A DNA stretch of 64,000 bases from Eopsaltria australis (GCA_034509425.1 JAVTVJ010001758.1:176828-240827), one strand, 5' to 3'. Shown: positions 45,601 through 58,207, counted from the stretch's first letter. Notes: a model not told the origin generated them from the letters alone. Translations and numbers: made by a program.

Positions 45601-48393
45601 TGGAAAAGAAATCTTAATTACTCTGTTTCTACCACAAGAAAAGACAGTTTGAAATACCTTACAAATTGGAAGTATCCACCAAAGAAAGCATTCAGCTTCT
45701 GTCCAGAGGTCAAGGACAGAAAGATCAATGAATGCAGATACCAGCAAGATTTGGTGAAATGCCTTCACAATACCAAAAACGTTAGAAACAACAACAAAAA
45801 CCCCCAAATGTTGAACACCTGATAAAATGCTGATACCCCACAGATATCAGAAATATATAATCAATGTATGAAGCTGTATCATGTGCTCTTTTTTTTTTAA
45901 AGCCAATATGTTGCATGCACTGATTTGAATACTGAAAAATAAAATTCTGCTTAATTTCAGATCTCAGCACTTTCCAGTTTTGTAGTGGTAGAGAAAGTCT
46001 TGGTGTATCTGCTATTATTGTTATCGTCACTGATGATGTGACATTAATTATTGGGATTTAGTGGAATCCAATTTTAAACTGTAAGTTTTAAAATTCAAAT
46101 ATTCTGTACTTCCACAAATGTTTTTTAAAATGCATTTGCTATTTTCAAGTCCAATTTATTCTCATCACTTAAACTTTGATTGAAAACAAAATAAAAATTA
46201 GACATAAGCTTAAGTAAATTTAACACCCTTTAAAAATTTTGGATATGCCTTTCAGATTAAAAAAGAACATACAAAAACCCTATACGAAATAATCTATATT
46301 TAATAAAAGTGTGCTGTTCTTTGAGGGGGGTGTCAAACACTTTAAATTTAAATGTCTGACAGGAGCATTAATGGGTTAAATGCCATCAGATTTGCAGTTT
46401 ATGGTAGAGAGGCAAGTTTGACTTCTTTTTTAAAACAAATTGATATTTAACCTTTACAGCTATTCAAGGCCTCCTATTGCTGACAGCTTCACTTGTTCCA
46501 CGTTGACTGAATTTTAAGCAAGTCAGTAATACTTCAGGTTTTATCGCAGCTATTTACTAGAGTGCAAACAGTGACCTCCACATGACAGCAGCAGAAAAAC
46601 GCCTTTTTGAGCCATTGATGCTCTATTTCACACACTATGCCCAGCTTTTTAAAAGTTCTTTGGCAGTTCAATACCTGATATTTTCTGGTCCTTTTTTTTT
46701 TTTTCAGTGGAATTATCAGATTCAGATCAGAAGCTCAAGCTCCTTATGAGATTTGGATGTTTAATACAAGATTTGTAAACAACTGATTGTCTATGTATAT
46801 TATGGAGGACAAAAAAAAAAAGAAGAAAAAAAAGGCTCAGTTTATGGAACTATCAAGTTGATTGGTGCTTAAAATTACAGCAGTGTTGACTTTGTTCCAA
46901 CATCTCAGACAACTCTAAGCAAGCTACAATTTTTGCACAGCATGATGGAATACAGACATGATACCTCTGTCCTGCATTTGTGAAAAACTGGCTTCAGGCT
47001 TGTTAGACCTTCCTTAAATTTAGTTTCTTTCTGGAATAGTCTTCTAAAAGGTCAAGTAGAGTAAACAATGTATTAGAATGGAGGTTACTAAATTTATGAA
47101 AGGAATTTTGTGCAGTTGTGTCTGATAATGAGAAAGGACAGTTTTTAAAGGTCTAAGATCTACTTTCCTTTTGAGAACACCTACCCTGTGACAGTGAATG
47201 CTCATATCACTTTGCTAGTCCAGATTATGTCATTACTAGGGTTTTTTTGAGATGTCCTAAATGAGCCTACAAATGCCTAAGAATTAGGACCTCCTGGCAT
47301 GATAGAGGAACAAGAGTCCTGTCCCTATTTGAGCTTTCTTCTTGAACAGAAGTTCTGGCATGTGCTTTGCCTAAATACACTGCTTGAAACCTGCCTGGTG
47401 ATTGGAGCAAAACAGAAGAACAAGTATATAATTTATTATAGCTTGTTTCATAAGAGTATTTGATAATCTGATTCTACAAATAATCTCTCTGAAACAAATG
47501 CCCAATTTCTATATCTCAAAGACAAAAAAGCAGTTGCAGTGTCTGAGATACATTTTTCAGGGGATCAAACACAAAGTCTTCTGTTCAGAAAGACATATCT
47601 CCAAAAAGTTACTTGTGGCTTCTACATGCTGAACAAGGGATTATCCATAGCTAATAGGACATACATGGTGGAAAAGAGTATTTCCAGCTGTGCTTAAGGC
47701 TTAGGAGTCTTTTTTATTGTTTCAGTTGTAACTTTGCAAGATGAAGGGAAAGACAGCTATCCTAATAATTAGCTATTTTTTAAGCTTATGAACTTGCCTC
47801 AGACTTTTTATTAGTGATCTCTAGCCAAGGGTGATCTGGACTCCTTTCCCAAAGTAAAGGACTTAACTAAACACAGATCACTTCTGCTCCATCACTACTG
47901 CTGCAGAACTACTCCTCTTTTGAATAGTTAGAACACTTGCCCAGGAAATAGGAGATATGTTCAATTTCCTTTTCAGTTTCATCTCCTACTTCACAAGGTC
48001 ATGCTCACTCTGGTGGATTATAGAACAAGACAGACTGAAAAGGAAAAGAGAAAATGGAATGCTCCTCTTGTGCTAGCTCACTGTGCAGGCAGAAATGCAG
48101 GATTTATGAAGGTAAGAGAAGATCAAATAAATCTAAGTCCAAACATCTGGTGGTTATAATTCTAAAACCCCTCAGGTTGAACTTAGGTCTCTCTCACTTA
48201 GGAAGTGAGTACTTTAATAACCATGCTGACACATAAAAGGGTGTGTGACTCTTGCTGTACATTAATTGTTGCTATTAATATGAGTAGACTTCTACAACTT
48301 GGGATGTAACTAGAATTAGACCTAACTGGCTCTGGAAGTTTTTGACTACTTGTAAGTGAGCCTGCCTGTAGAGCAATCTGTATAAAATATATA

Positions 48394-48397
<4 letters not shown>
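42641..48397. other. AT-rich DNA, no gene seen
   Basis: Nearly 6 kb with only short chance frames. I cannot exclude host regulatory or intronic sequence. Confidence 0.5.

Positions 48398-48437
<40 letters not shown>
48398..48437. repeat. Poly(T) tract of 40
   Basis: Forty uninterrupted T. There is no retrogene or LINE body next to it that I can recognise. Confidence 0.95.
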
Positions 48438-48439
<2 letters not shown>

Positions 48440-50909
48440 AAACACATGGGTTAATTAACTGGCCCATTAGTAAAGCAGCATCTCCACACAGGAGGTAACC
48501 CCAGTTCTTAAGGAAGGATAGGTGGTTGCTAAAATGTATGCACTTTGGGGTTTTGTCTGTTGCTTTCAATTCTGTATTCAAAGGGCAGCAGCATTTTGAA
48601 TGTCAATGCAGATTGATGTCATCACTAACAGGATAAGCATTTTGAGTGGCATTCAGTGAATGATTGACATTGGGTACACAGCAAGTTCTTATTCTGTCAG
48701 AATTTGGCATGTTTCTAGGTGTCACAGTTAATCCACTGCCAGTTATTTGACAGGATTGTACTTAGTGCCAGATGCCAATCTCCAAAATGTTCATGATTAA
48801 GGCTGCATGCAAATGCTACTTATTCAATTGAATAAACAGCAGTTCCACTTGTACAAGAAAAGGTGGACTCTCCATACAAATATATTATTTCCACACAAAG
48901 TAGTTAATCATAGGATAACATGGGATTACCAAGGTGTTTGTACTGAATATGTGAATTGGCAATCACCAACCCTTCAGGGCTGACACCTGCCTTTGTGGAG
49001 TGTAATGTCACCAGAAGAGCTCTTCAAATATAGCAAGGAATCAGTAACTGCCCTGGCTGCACAAAAGGAAAAGCATGTTGAGTTCTCAATATCTTGGCCA
49101 GCACAGAGAGTGTCAGGACCCTAGAATTTCTCTTTGGGATTTTTAGTGCTCCCAGGAGTTCAGCAGCTGATATCTGATCTTCCAACTAGCTCTTGAGCAC
49201 CTGCAATGTAAAAAGTCTTCTGAAGAGATGCACAAGAGGGAAAGATAGGGATGGCATCCTGCCTTCCCTCCCCATGGTTCAGACTCCCCGGATCTATGCA
49301 CTGTGCTGCACAAACATTTCTTCCATGCTTCTATAGCTGGCATAACTAAAACAAGCCTGTGTAAACACAGCAGAGATGTCAGTCAAAAGAAGTATGAAAT
49401 AATTATAACCTGCTTTCTGTATAAGCACAAACAGCTTTTTATGGTGACAGTAGAATTTTGGTCAATGATTTCCAAGACAGAAAAGCAGAGAAGCCAAACT
49501 AAACAGACACAAGGAGACCAGTTGAAAATATGGGAATGCAAAGGACAAGAAAGAATGTATTGAGGCATAAAACAATCATCAGAGAGTAGAAAATAGAAAG
49601 GAGAATGTGAGAAAAAATGACAGTGATGATACAAATGGAAACGTCTGTTGGTGCAGATGAAACTCTCTAGATGGACTTATTTACCTTCCAAACAGATATT
49701 TTATTTATTCATTTTACCTCAATCTGTGGAAAAACAAACATTACATTACTCTTTGGCTTCTTTCTTCCTCATAAGGTATGCAGTCTCTTTTGCCACTGGT
49801 TATTGGTTGTACTTCCTAATCTTAGGACCAAAAGTGAGGTAAAATTGTAAGAGTTAAGATTTGGATCTGTTTATTGATGGCCTCTGATGGCAGCTATACT
49901 TTCACCCCCGAAAGCAACATTGTTTGTCTGAATATTTGAAAGGATGCTGATGAAATCTGCAGGCCAAGTTATTTGCATGGCTAATAAGTTTAAATTTGAT
50001 GCCATAGCATTGATGGATGATCATTTTCAAATATCTATCATATATGTAATGGTAAATGTCAAGCAGTACTTATTAAGAAAAGATCTTTCTCCTGAGAATT
50101 ATTATGATTTTGAGAAGAAGAAAACCAAAACAAAGTATAGCAGACATGGCAGCAATGAAAAATTACTCTGTTTCTGAAGATACATGTTAAAAAGGCCCAC
50201 ATTTTCCATTTTATGACTATATTCTCTGGGAGAGAGATTTAAATTTCTTCCAGTTGCTACGTGAATTTATTGAGAGTCACATTTTATATATAAAATGGAA
50301 CTTCTCATAGCTTATAAATAATTAGCACATGAATAAAACATTGATAATAAACATTAATTCAGTTGATATTTTTATAGTCTGACAAGAAAATAGGTGCTCA
50401 TTATATGTTTTATAATAATGCAGCTTTGACATTATTAGTAAACCTATGCTACTTCTGTTTACAATACCTTTTTAATTTTTATTAATAAATAGAATACAAA
50501 AGAAAAGAATGCCTAATTATTTGTACTATAGATTAATTTCAATGTTTTCAAGATTAATATATCACTATGTGAGGTATTGCACAAATCCAAGCAGACATCT
50601 TCACCCAGAGCATTGGTATTTTTCCACATCAATTTTAATATCCATTTATTGTTTCTGAGAAGTCACATAATGAAATCCAATATTTATTAAACCTGTTAAA
50701 TCCATTAAACTTCAGAAGTACTATTTGTTTATAAAACTTTGCATAAACTTTTACAAGAAAGGTGTAGAAAAAGAGACTGGAGAGAAGCACAAGTTAGATG
50801 TTGACGTAATTGGAAGAGTGTGACCATAGAACAGATACTGGTATTCCCCATTTGTTTTATTATGCTCAGTCCCATTCAGATTCTGGTGGTATAATTATGG
50901 TATTTAGAT
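48438..50909. other. AT-rich DNA, no gene seen
   Basis: Only short chance frames. Confidence 0.5.
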
Positions 50910-51944
50910 TGTTATATTGGATTTTCATGGCAAGGTTCTGGTAGTGGGTCTGCTATAGGGGTTGTTTTTGTAAGAACCGACTGGAAGTTTCCCACGTCTG
51001 ATGGAGCCAATGTCAGTCACCTCCAAGATGGATCTGCTGCTAGCCAAGGCTGAGACAATCAGTGATGGTGGCAGCACCTCTGGGATAGCACAGTCAAGGC
51101 AGGGAGGGAATAGCAGGTTCATCCAGGGAGACAAGCAAGAGTATGTCAGAGAAACAGCCCTGCAGGCACCTACATCAGTGCAGAAGGAGGCAGAGCAGGT
51201 GGTCCAGGCACCTGAGCTGAGATTCCCGTGCAGCCTGAGGTGCAGCCCATGGTGAGGTAGCTGTGACCCTGCAGCCCATGGAGATCCATGGGGAAGCAGG
51301 GATCCACCTGCAGCCTCCTGGAAGACCAACACCAGAGCAGGTGCATGCATCCGAAGGAGGCTGTGACTCCACACTGGAGCAGGCTCTTGGCAGGACCTGT
51401 AGACCCATGGAAAGAGGAGTCCATGCTAGAACAGGTTTTTTGGTAGGACTTGTGACCCCATAGGGGTCTTGTGCTGTTCCTGAAGGACAGCACCCCATGA
51501 AAGACACACAGTAGATCAGTTTGTGAAAACCTTCAGCCTGTGGGAAAGAACAAATGACCAGTGTTGAAGAAGTTTGTGGAGAGTTATCTCCCATGGAAGG
51601 GAACCCCATGCTGGAGCAGGGGAAGAATGTGAGGAATCCTCTCCATGAGGAGAAAGGAGTAGCGAAAACAATGTGTATGATGAGCTGACTGCAGCTCCCC
51701 TTCCCCATCACTCTGTGGGGAAGAGGTAGAGAAAATCAGTAGTGAAGTTGAGCTTTGGAAGAAAGGAGTAGGGGGAAAAGGTGTTTTTAAGATTTGGTTT
51801 TATTTCTCATTATCTTACTCTGATTGGCTTGCCACTAAATTAAACTAATTTCCCCAAGTCACATCAGTCTGTCCATGATGGTAATCCTGTCTTAATTTCA
51901 AGCCATGAGCCTTTAATTATATTTTCTCTCCCTGGCAATCTGAA
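50910..51944 (+). repeat. Old ERV-L-type LTR, copy 2, left part
   Basis: Begins TGTTATATTGG with the TTTTCATGGCAAGG stretch and runs to the ERV-L4 insertion. It continues after ERV-L4 at 58208-58270. It is the inverted counterpart of 31904-33055. Confidence 0.8.
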
Positions 51945-52531
51945 TGTGGTAGTTTGAAAGGAAATCAGTGAGAGGCTCAAAGTCAGAACTACAATTTAAT
52001 AGGAAAAATGTAGTAATACAAAAAAAAAAAAAACAAACCAAAAAAAAAAACACTGACAGGGTCAGAATACAACCTGACACCCTGTCGGTCAGGGTGTTGG
52101 TAGTAGTCCACTTAGAAGGTGGCTGCAGTCCTCTGGGAGTGATAGATGTGGTTCTGTTGAAGCAGTGATCCTGTGGAAAGGTGTAGTTCTCTGAAGGTCC
52201 AGTGGTGGTGTAGAAGGGTCTGGTCTTCCTCTGGGAATGCAGTGGAAAAAGCTGACTTGTGGTGTTTCAAATTCCAGTTTTTTACCCAGATTGGGATGCA
52301 TTGGTCCCTCACCCTGGGTGGAGCATCTCACAATGGGATGATGTAGTTTATCAGTGGGACTCAATGGCCCATTAACTTCAGCCATTAGGGATGAGCAAAG
52401 CAAAATGCCCCAGCTGGCCCATTAGAAAACATGCCCCGCAGCCATCAGGGATGAGCCAGGAACACTGCCCAACCTGGCCCCAAGATCCCATGAAGATGGT
52501 GATAGAATACATACCATTGTAACCTAAGACA
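51945..52531 (-). repeat. 3' LTR of ERV-L4
   Basis: 587 bp. The plus strand starts TGTGGTAGTTTG and ends at CA 52530-52531. It contains two interrupted A-runs near 52020-52050. U3 holds two diverged copies of a GGCCCATTA unit (about 52366-52490). Confidence 0.93.
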
Positions 52532-52625
52532 TTATCCACCCTTTATTCGATCACCATCTATATGATACCCAAAGCAATACCCCCTTTAAACTTTACATAT
52601 ATATATATACATATACAATGAAACT
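52532..52625 (-). other. ERV-L4 tail between pol and LTR
   Basis: Short non-coding tail with AAAGGGGGTA and AATAAAGGGTGGATAA purine-rich stretches before the LTR. No env. Confidence 0.7.
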
Positions 52626-55600
52626 TTACACACAGTTCTCACTTAAAATTAAGTTCCCTTGTGGTACACAATGGGTTTCCCCATCTTTCTGCATTACCCA
52701 CCAAGTGTAACCAGGTCCTTGAGCAAAAACAACCCCGCGGATAGGTTTGCCTTTGTCTGAGGTGGGACTAATCCAAACAGTCTTTCCTAAAATACCTCTC
52801 ATGTGTACCACAGGGACTCTGTCTCCGTCCACTGTGTGCAAGGGTTCAGACTGGGCAGGACCAGCTCGATTGATGGAGCCTCGTGTGTTGACCATCCAGG
52901 TGGCCTTTGCTAAGTTCACTTCCCAATTTTTGAAGGTCCCCCTGCCAAGTGCCTTCAGGGTGGTCTTAAGTGCTCCGTTTCACCGTTCAACTTTCCTGGC
53001 AGCTGGTGCATGATAAGGGATATGATATATCCACTCGATGCCATGTTCTCTGGCCCAGCTGTTTATAAGGCCATTCTTGAAATGAGTCCCGTTGTCCGAC
53101 TCAATTCTCTCAGGGGTGCCATGTCTCCACAAGACTTGCTTTTCCAGGCCTAAGATGGTGTTTCAGGCAGTAGCATGAGGCACAGCATAGGTCTCCAACC
53201 ATCCAGTGGTTGCTTCCACCATGGTCAGCACGTAGCGCTTGCCTTGGCAGGTTTGGGGAAGGGTGATGTAGTCAATTTGCCAGGCTTCCCCATACCTATA
53301 CTTCGACCATCGTCCACCGTACTACAGAGGCTTCACCCGCTTGGCCTGCTTGATCATAGCGCAGGTCTCGCAGCCATGGATGACCTGTGAGATGCTGTCC
53401 ATGGTCAAGTCCACTCTTCGGTCACGAGCCTATTGGTACATTGCATCTCGTCCCTGATGACCGGAGGCATCATGGGCCCAACGAGCTAGAAATAATTCTC
53501 CTTTGTGCTGCCAGTCCAGATCCACCTGTGATACTCTCAGTTTGGCAGCTCGGTCCACCTGCTCGTTGTTACGATGCTCTTCATTGGCCCGACTCTTGGG
53601 TACATGTGCATCCACATGTCGAACCTTCATAGTCAGCCTCTCTACACGGGTAGCGATGTCCTGCCAAATCTCAGCGGCCCAGATGGGTTTCCCTCTGCGC
53701 TGCCAGTTGGCCTTTCTCCAGCGATTCAACCAACCCCACAAAGCGTTAGCTACCATCCAGGAGTCAGTGTAGAGATAGAGCCGAGGCCACTTCTCTCACT
53801 CAGCAATATCCAAAGCCAGCTGGACGGCTTTAAGCTCTGCGACCTGACTCAATCCACCTTCTCCCTCAGTAGCTTGTGCAACTCGTCGTGTGGGGCTCCA
53901 TACAGCAGCTTTCCACTTTCAGTTAGCACCTACAATTTGGCAGGAACCATCAGTGAAGAGGGCATATCGTCTTTCGCTCTCCGTTAGCTCGTTATACGGT
54001 GGGGATTCTTCAGCACGTGTCACTTGCCCTTCCTCTTCTTCAGAAGATAACCCAAAAGTCTCACCTTCAGGCCAGTTTGTTATAATTTCCAGAATCCCAG
54101 GGCGATTAGGGTTTCCTATCCGGGCTCGCTGTGTGATCAGCGCAATCCACTTGCTCTATGTGGCGTCGGTGGCATGATGTGTGGAAGGAACCTTTCCCTT
54201 GAACATCCAACCCAGCACTGGGAGTCGGGGTGCCAGAAGCAGCTCTGCTCCGGTGCCAATTACTTCCGAGGCAGCTCGAACTCCTTCATAAGCCGCAAGA
54301 ATCTCTTTCTCGGTTGGGGTATAGCTGGCCTCAGATCCTTTGTATCCCCGACTCCAGAACCTAAGTGGTCGTCCTCGAGCCTCTTCAGGTCTCTTCTGCC
54401 ACAGGCTGCAGGATGGACCATTCTCCCCGGCCGCAGTGTAGAGTACATTTTTCACATCCTGTCCTGTTCTGACTGGCCCAAGGGCTACTGCATGGGCAAT
54501 CTCTTGCTTAATTTGTTCAAATGCTTGTTGTTGCTCAGGACCCCACTGGAAATCATTTATTTTTCGTGTCACAAGGTAAAGAGGGCTTACAATTGTGCTG
54601 TATTCCAGGATATGCATTCTCCAAAACCTGACAGCTCCTAGGAAAGCCTGGGTTTCCTTCTTGTTCGTAGGTGGGGACATAGCAGTGATCTTGTTGACTA
54701 CTTCTGTCGGGGTCTGGCGACGTCCATCTTGCCACTTGACTCCTAAGAACTGGATTTTTTGAGCGGGTCTCTTAACCTTACTTCGCTTGATGGCAAAACC
54801 AGCTCTTAGGAGAATCTGGATGATCTTCTTTCCTTTCTCAAAAACTTCCTCTGCTGTGTTCCCCCATACAATAATGTTGTCGATGTACTGCAAATGTTCT
54901 GGAGCCTCACCCTTTTCCAGTGCAGCCCTGATCAGTCCATGGCAGATGGTGGGGCTGTGCTTCCACCCCTGGGGGAGTCTGTTCTAGGTGTATTGCACGC
55001 CCCTCCAGGTGAAAGCAAACTGAGGCCTGCACTCTGCTGCCAGAGGAATGGAGAAAAAGGCATTGGCAATATCAATGGTGGCGTACCACTTTGATGCCTT
55101 GGATTCCAGTTCATACTGAAGTTCCAACATGTCTGGCACAGCAGCACTCAGTGGTGGTGTGACCTCATTCAGGCCACGATAATCCACTGTCAGTCTCCAT
55201 TCTCCACTGGACTTACGCACTGGCCATATAGGGCTGTTAAAGGGTGAATGAGCTTTGCTGACCACCCCTTGGCTCTCCAGTTTACGAATCATCTCGTGGA
55301 TGGGAACCACAGAGTCTCTGTCTGTGCGGTACTGCCGTCGGTGCACTGTCGCTGTGGCGATTGGTACCTGCTGTTCTTCAACTTCTAGTAGTCCCACAGC
55401 AGAGGGGTCATCTGAGAGACCAGGCAAGGTATTTAACTGTTGGATGTCTTCTGTTTCTACCGCGGCTATCCCGAAAGCTCAACGATGTCCTTTTGGGTCT
55501 TTGAAATACCCATTTCTAAGATAGTCTATGCCCAGGATGCATGGGGCCTCTGGGCCGGTCACGATGGGGTGTTTCTGCCACTCATTCCCAGTTAAACTCA

Positions 55601-55820
55601 CTTCAGCTTCCAATACAGTCAGCTGCTGGGATCCTCCTGTCACCCCAGAAATAGAAATAGATTCTGTCCCCACGTACCTTGATGGCATCAGGGTACATTG
55701 ACCGCCGGTGTTAACCAAAGCCGTGTATCTTTGTGGGTCATATGTGCCAGGCCATCGGATCCACACAGTCCAATAGATCCGGTTGTCCCTTTCCTCTACC
55801 TGGCTAGAGGCAGGGCCCCT
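52626..55820 (-). pseudogene. pol: ERV-L4 pro-pol: protease, reverse transcriptase, RNase H, integrase (broken)
   Basis: All domains are present in order on the minus strand. The protease triad is NTGG rather than DTGA (asparagine codon at 55710-55712). Reverse transcriptase has YIDN instead of YIDD (codon 54876-54878). Trp codons kept in ERV-L3 are stops at 55476-55478, near 54985, at 54156-54158, near 53430 and near 53322; other stops lie in RNase H and integrase. RNase H (FTDGSC near 53950) and the integrase DDE residues (WQIDY, ESDNG, VER) are readable. A small deletion after WQIDY breaks the frame. The C-terminal domain ends at 52626. Same frame as gag after the UAG. Confidence 0.92.
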
Positions 55821-55823
55821 CTA
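55821..55823 (-). promoter_or_regulatory. Gag-pol UAG, candidate readthrough stop
   Basis: Minus-strand GAA TAG AGG GGC CCT, matching the other two ERV-L copies in sequence and frame. Confidence 0.65.
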
Positions 55824-56910
55824 TTCCTGACGGTGGTACACGTTGCTCTCTTCCTGTAAATATGTTCTTGAGGTCCCTTCAAGAGGATCGGTCATATCAT
55901 CATTCCTATACTGTTCAGAGTTCTGTCCACAAGAGACCGGAGCAGCGTTGACTCTAGGTGGGCTCCTTGTGGTAGCTGTTCCTCTTTTCAGTTCACGTAC
56001 TCGGGCTGCTAAGGAAGAGGTGGGTTTTCTGTCCCACTTTCTCATGTCTTCTCCATGCTCCTGAAGGAAAAACCAGAGGTTACCTCGTGGAGTGTATCTT
56101 CTTTCTCTGGCTGGGGAATGTTGGCTCTTAATAGCAGAGACCCGTGTTGGTTCTGGCGAGATGTGGTGAATTTCTTGCTTCAGCTCCTTTCTGAGTTTCT
56201 CTTCCAAGTTCCGGACGTGCTCAGCCAGCTGTGTTTCCACAGATGAGACATGGGTGCGAAATGGGGCAGTGACAGTGTCCTCATAAATTCTTAGTTTGTT
56301 GACCAGTACTCCCACCTTGTCCGCTCCTTCCCTCCATTGCAGTGTTGCTAGGTAACGGGAGTATATCTCTGGTTCGAGCCGTGCAAGTCTCAACCACATC
56401 TGTGACGTGCATTGGACATCATCTGGGTTCTTAGGAATCTCTCATCTTCTGAGAAAATGATCTCCAGCACGGCCAATTCTCTCAGGCATCGGATACCTTG
56501 TTCCATTGTGCTCCATTTTCCTTGGTGCACCTGGAGGTCTTCTTTACAAAGGTATCTGTCTTTTACACTTGCCAGCAGTCGCCGCCAGAGGCTGAGAGTT
56601 TCTTGGGTCCTCCCGATCCCCTGGTCAATGACCACATCCTGGGTCAGGGATCCAAGTTGCCTGGCCTCACTTCCATCTAGCATGGTGTCATTGGCTGCAG
56701 CGTCCCAGATGCGAAGAAGCCAGGTCAGGATGGATTCATTTGTCTGGCGGGTGAACTCCCTCCGTAGGTCACGCAGCTCACCCAGGGATAAAGAGCGAGT
56801 GATGATCTCTGGCTCCGTCTCTTCTGCTTGGTGCAAAGGTCCAGCCTCCTCCTCATCGGTCGCTGTGCGGGCTGATTTGCTCCTGGTTTTCTTTTTCTGA
56901 AGGGGGGCAA
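55821..56910 (-). pseudogene. gag: ERV-L4 gag, capsid and C-terminal parts (frameshift)
   Basis: An open frame from about 56910 to 56390 holds a basic and acidic linker, then a capsid-like helical region with LWRRLLASVKDR and a GKWSTMEQGI motif also seen in ERV-L1. A frameshift at 56390-56399 moves to the frame that runs to 55821, with a coiled-coil-like stretch (EEKLRKELKQE), then the conserved HGEDMRKW motif near 56030-56055 and a polar tail. No zinc knuckle is seen, so RNA binding may rely on basic stretches as in foamy virus Gag; that is an inference. Confidence 0.85.
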
Positions 56911-56921
56911 CTGCTACTGGC

Positions 56922-57554
56922 TTAGGCTGTTCTGGCTTGGTGATGGCTTGTGTGGAGACTGTCGTTTCTTTCAGTCTCTTTTTCCTCTAAGACAGTTTGT
57001 TTAGATATGGTGCCTGTTGTTCTGCTGCTTTTCTTGTCCTCATCCTGAGGATACTGTGCTGCATCGAGCATTGTTCTGACTCTAAGCATGGTGTACACAG
57101 TGCAGGCTGTACAAAGAAGACAAAGCAGAACTAACAGCAAGATTATACCATCTTTGACATCCAAAGGGAACTCAATATTTTCAAAAACTGTTGTGTCAGG
57201 TCTGAAAGGCTAAAAGAAACTATTCTCTACTCTTTCCCCTAGGGGCTGGGTGCGATTGTTGAGGAGGCCCCAGATGTAACAGCCCATACCAGGACAAGCA
57301 AACAAAATTGAGTATATATTCCGAATGGTGTTCATTGCCTCGGAGGTTATCATGCAATAGACATAGTAAACTAGCAAAGCAATTTTTATATGATACCCCG
57401 GCCTACACAGGAGCATTACCAGAGGCAGGTAATTCCCTGTCTGTGGAAATATATATAGAGCAAGGTACAGGACCCATGTAAGTATGTTGAGTATAATGGT
57501 GAATAGGTGGCTTCTAGAACACAAAATTTTAATTCTGACTTTCCTCAGGGCCTG
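56922..57554 (-). pseudogene. ERV-L4 hydrophobic open segment before gag
   Basis: The frame just after the primer binding site is open to TAG 57210-57212 and again to 56922. It encodes several membrane-spanning-like stretches: one near 57440-57505, one near 57350-57390 and a strong one (IILLLVLLCLL) near 57105-57150, followed by a polar tail. The first ATG is at 57416. A PLGE motif near 57235 is also found in the ERV-L1 N-terminal region. It is not in the same frame as the capsid part. It may be the N-terminus of Gag or a separate membrane protein. I do not recognise the family. Confidence 0.55.
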
Positions 57555-57572
57555 GCCCGACGTTGGGTGCCA
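57555..57572 (-). promoter_or_regulatory. Primer binding site of ERV-L4
   Basis: Minus-strand TGGCACCCAACGTCGGGC, five bases inside the LTR. It is close to the tRNA-Lys1,2 site with two differences. Confidence 0.8.
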
Positions 57573-57577
57573 AAAAA

Positions 57578-58202
57578 TGTGGTAGTTTGAAAGCAAATCA
57601 GTGAGAGGCTCAAAGTCAGAACTACAATTTAATAGGAAAAATGTAGTAATACAAAAAAAAAAAAAAAAAACAAACCAAAAAAAAAAACACTGACAGGGTC
57701 AGAATACAACCTGACACCCTGTCGGTCAGGGTGTTGGTAGTAGTCCACTTAGAAGGTGGCTGCAGTCCTCTGGGAGTGATAGATGTGATTCTGTTGAAGC
57801 AATGATCCTGAGAAAGGTGTAGTTCTCCTCTGAAGGTCCAGTGGTGGTGTAGAAGGGTCTGGTCTTCCTCTGGGAATCCCGTGGAAAAAGCTGCCTGTGG
57901 TGCTTCAAATCTCAGTTTATATGCAGATCGGGATACATTGGTTCCTCCCCCTGGGCGGGGGCATCTCACAGTGGGATGATGAGCCACTATCTGCAATGTT
58001 TGGGGTGAGTGAAGTGCCCATCCGGCCCCAACGACTGGCCCATTAGCAAACCATTCTGCGGCCATCAGGAACACTGCCACGCCCGGCCCTAACGACCGGC
58101 CTATTAGCAAACCGTTCTGCGGCCATCAGGAACACTGCCACGCCCGGCCCCCAGCATCCCACGAAGATGGTGATAGAATACATACCATTGTAACCTAAGA
58201 CA
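57578..58202 (-). repeat. 5' LTR of ERV-L4
   Basis: 625 bp. It matches the 3' LTR but its U3 differs in a tandem duplication of about 62 bp (about 58024-58152) whose units both contain GCGGCCATCAGGAACACTGC. Confidence 0.93.
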
Positions 58203-58207
58203 CTGAA

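Larger units (their letters stand above)
51945..58202 (-). mobile_element. ERV-L4: complete minus-strand ERV-L provirus
   Basis: Two LTRs, a primer binding site, gag, UAG, pro-pol and no env, flanked by a perfect five-base duplication CTGAA (51940-51944 and 58203-58207). 6258 bp. It splits an older LTR. It is a different ERV-L lineage from ERV-L1/L3: the proteins are clearly related but diverged and the LTRs are unrelated. Many Trp codons have become stops. Confidence 0.95.

Noticed and set aside
48398..48437. Poly(T) as the tail of a processed retrogene on the minus strand
   Set aside because: No coding or LINE sequence adjoins it and no duplication was found.
50925..51711. Minus-strand frames of 149 and 178 codons
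   Set aside because: Antisense to the old LTR copy 2; no domain and no support.
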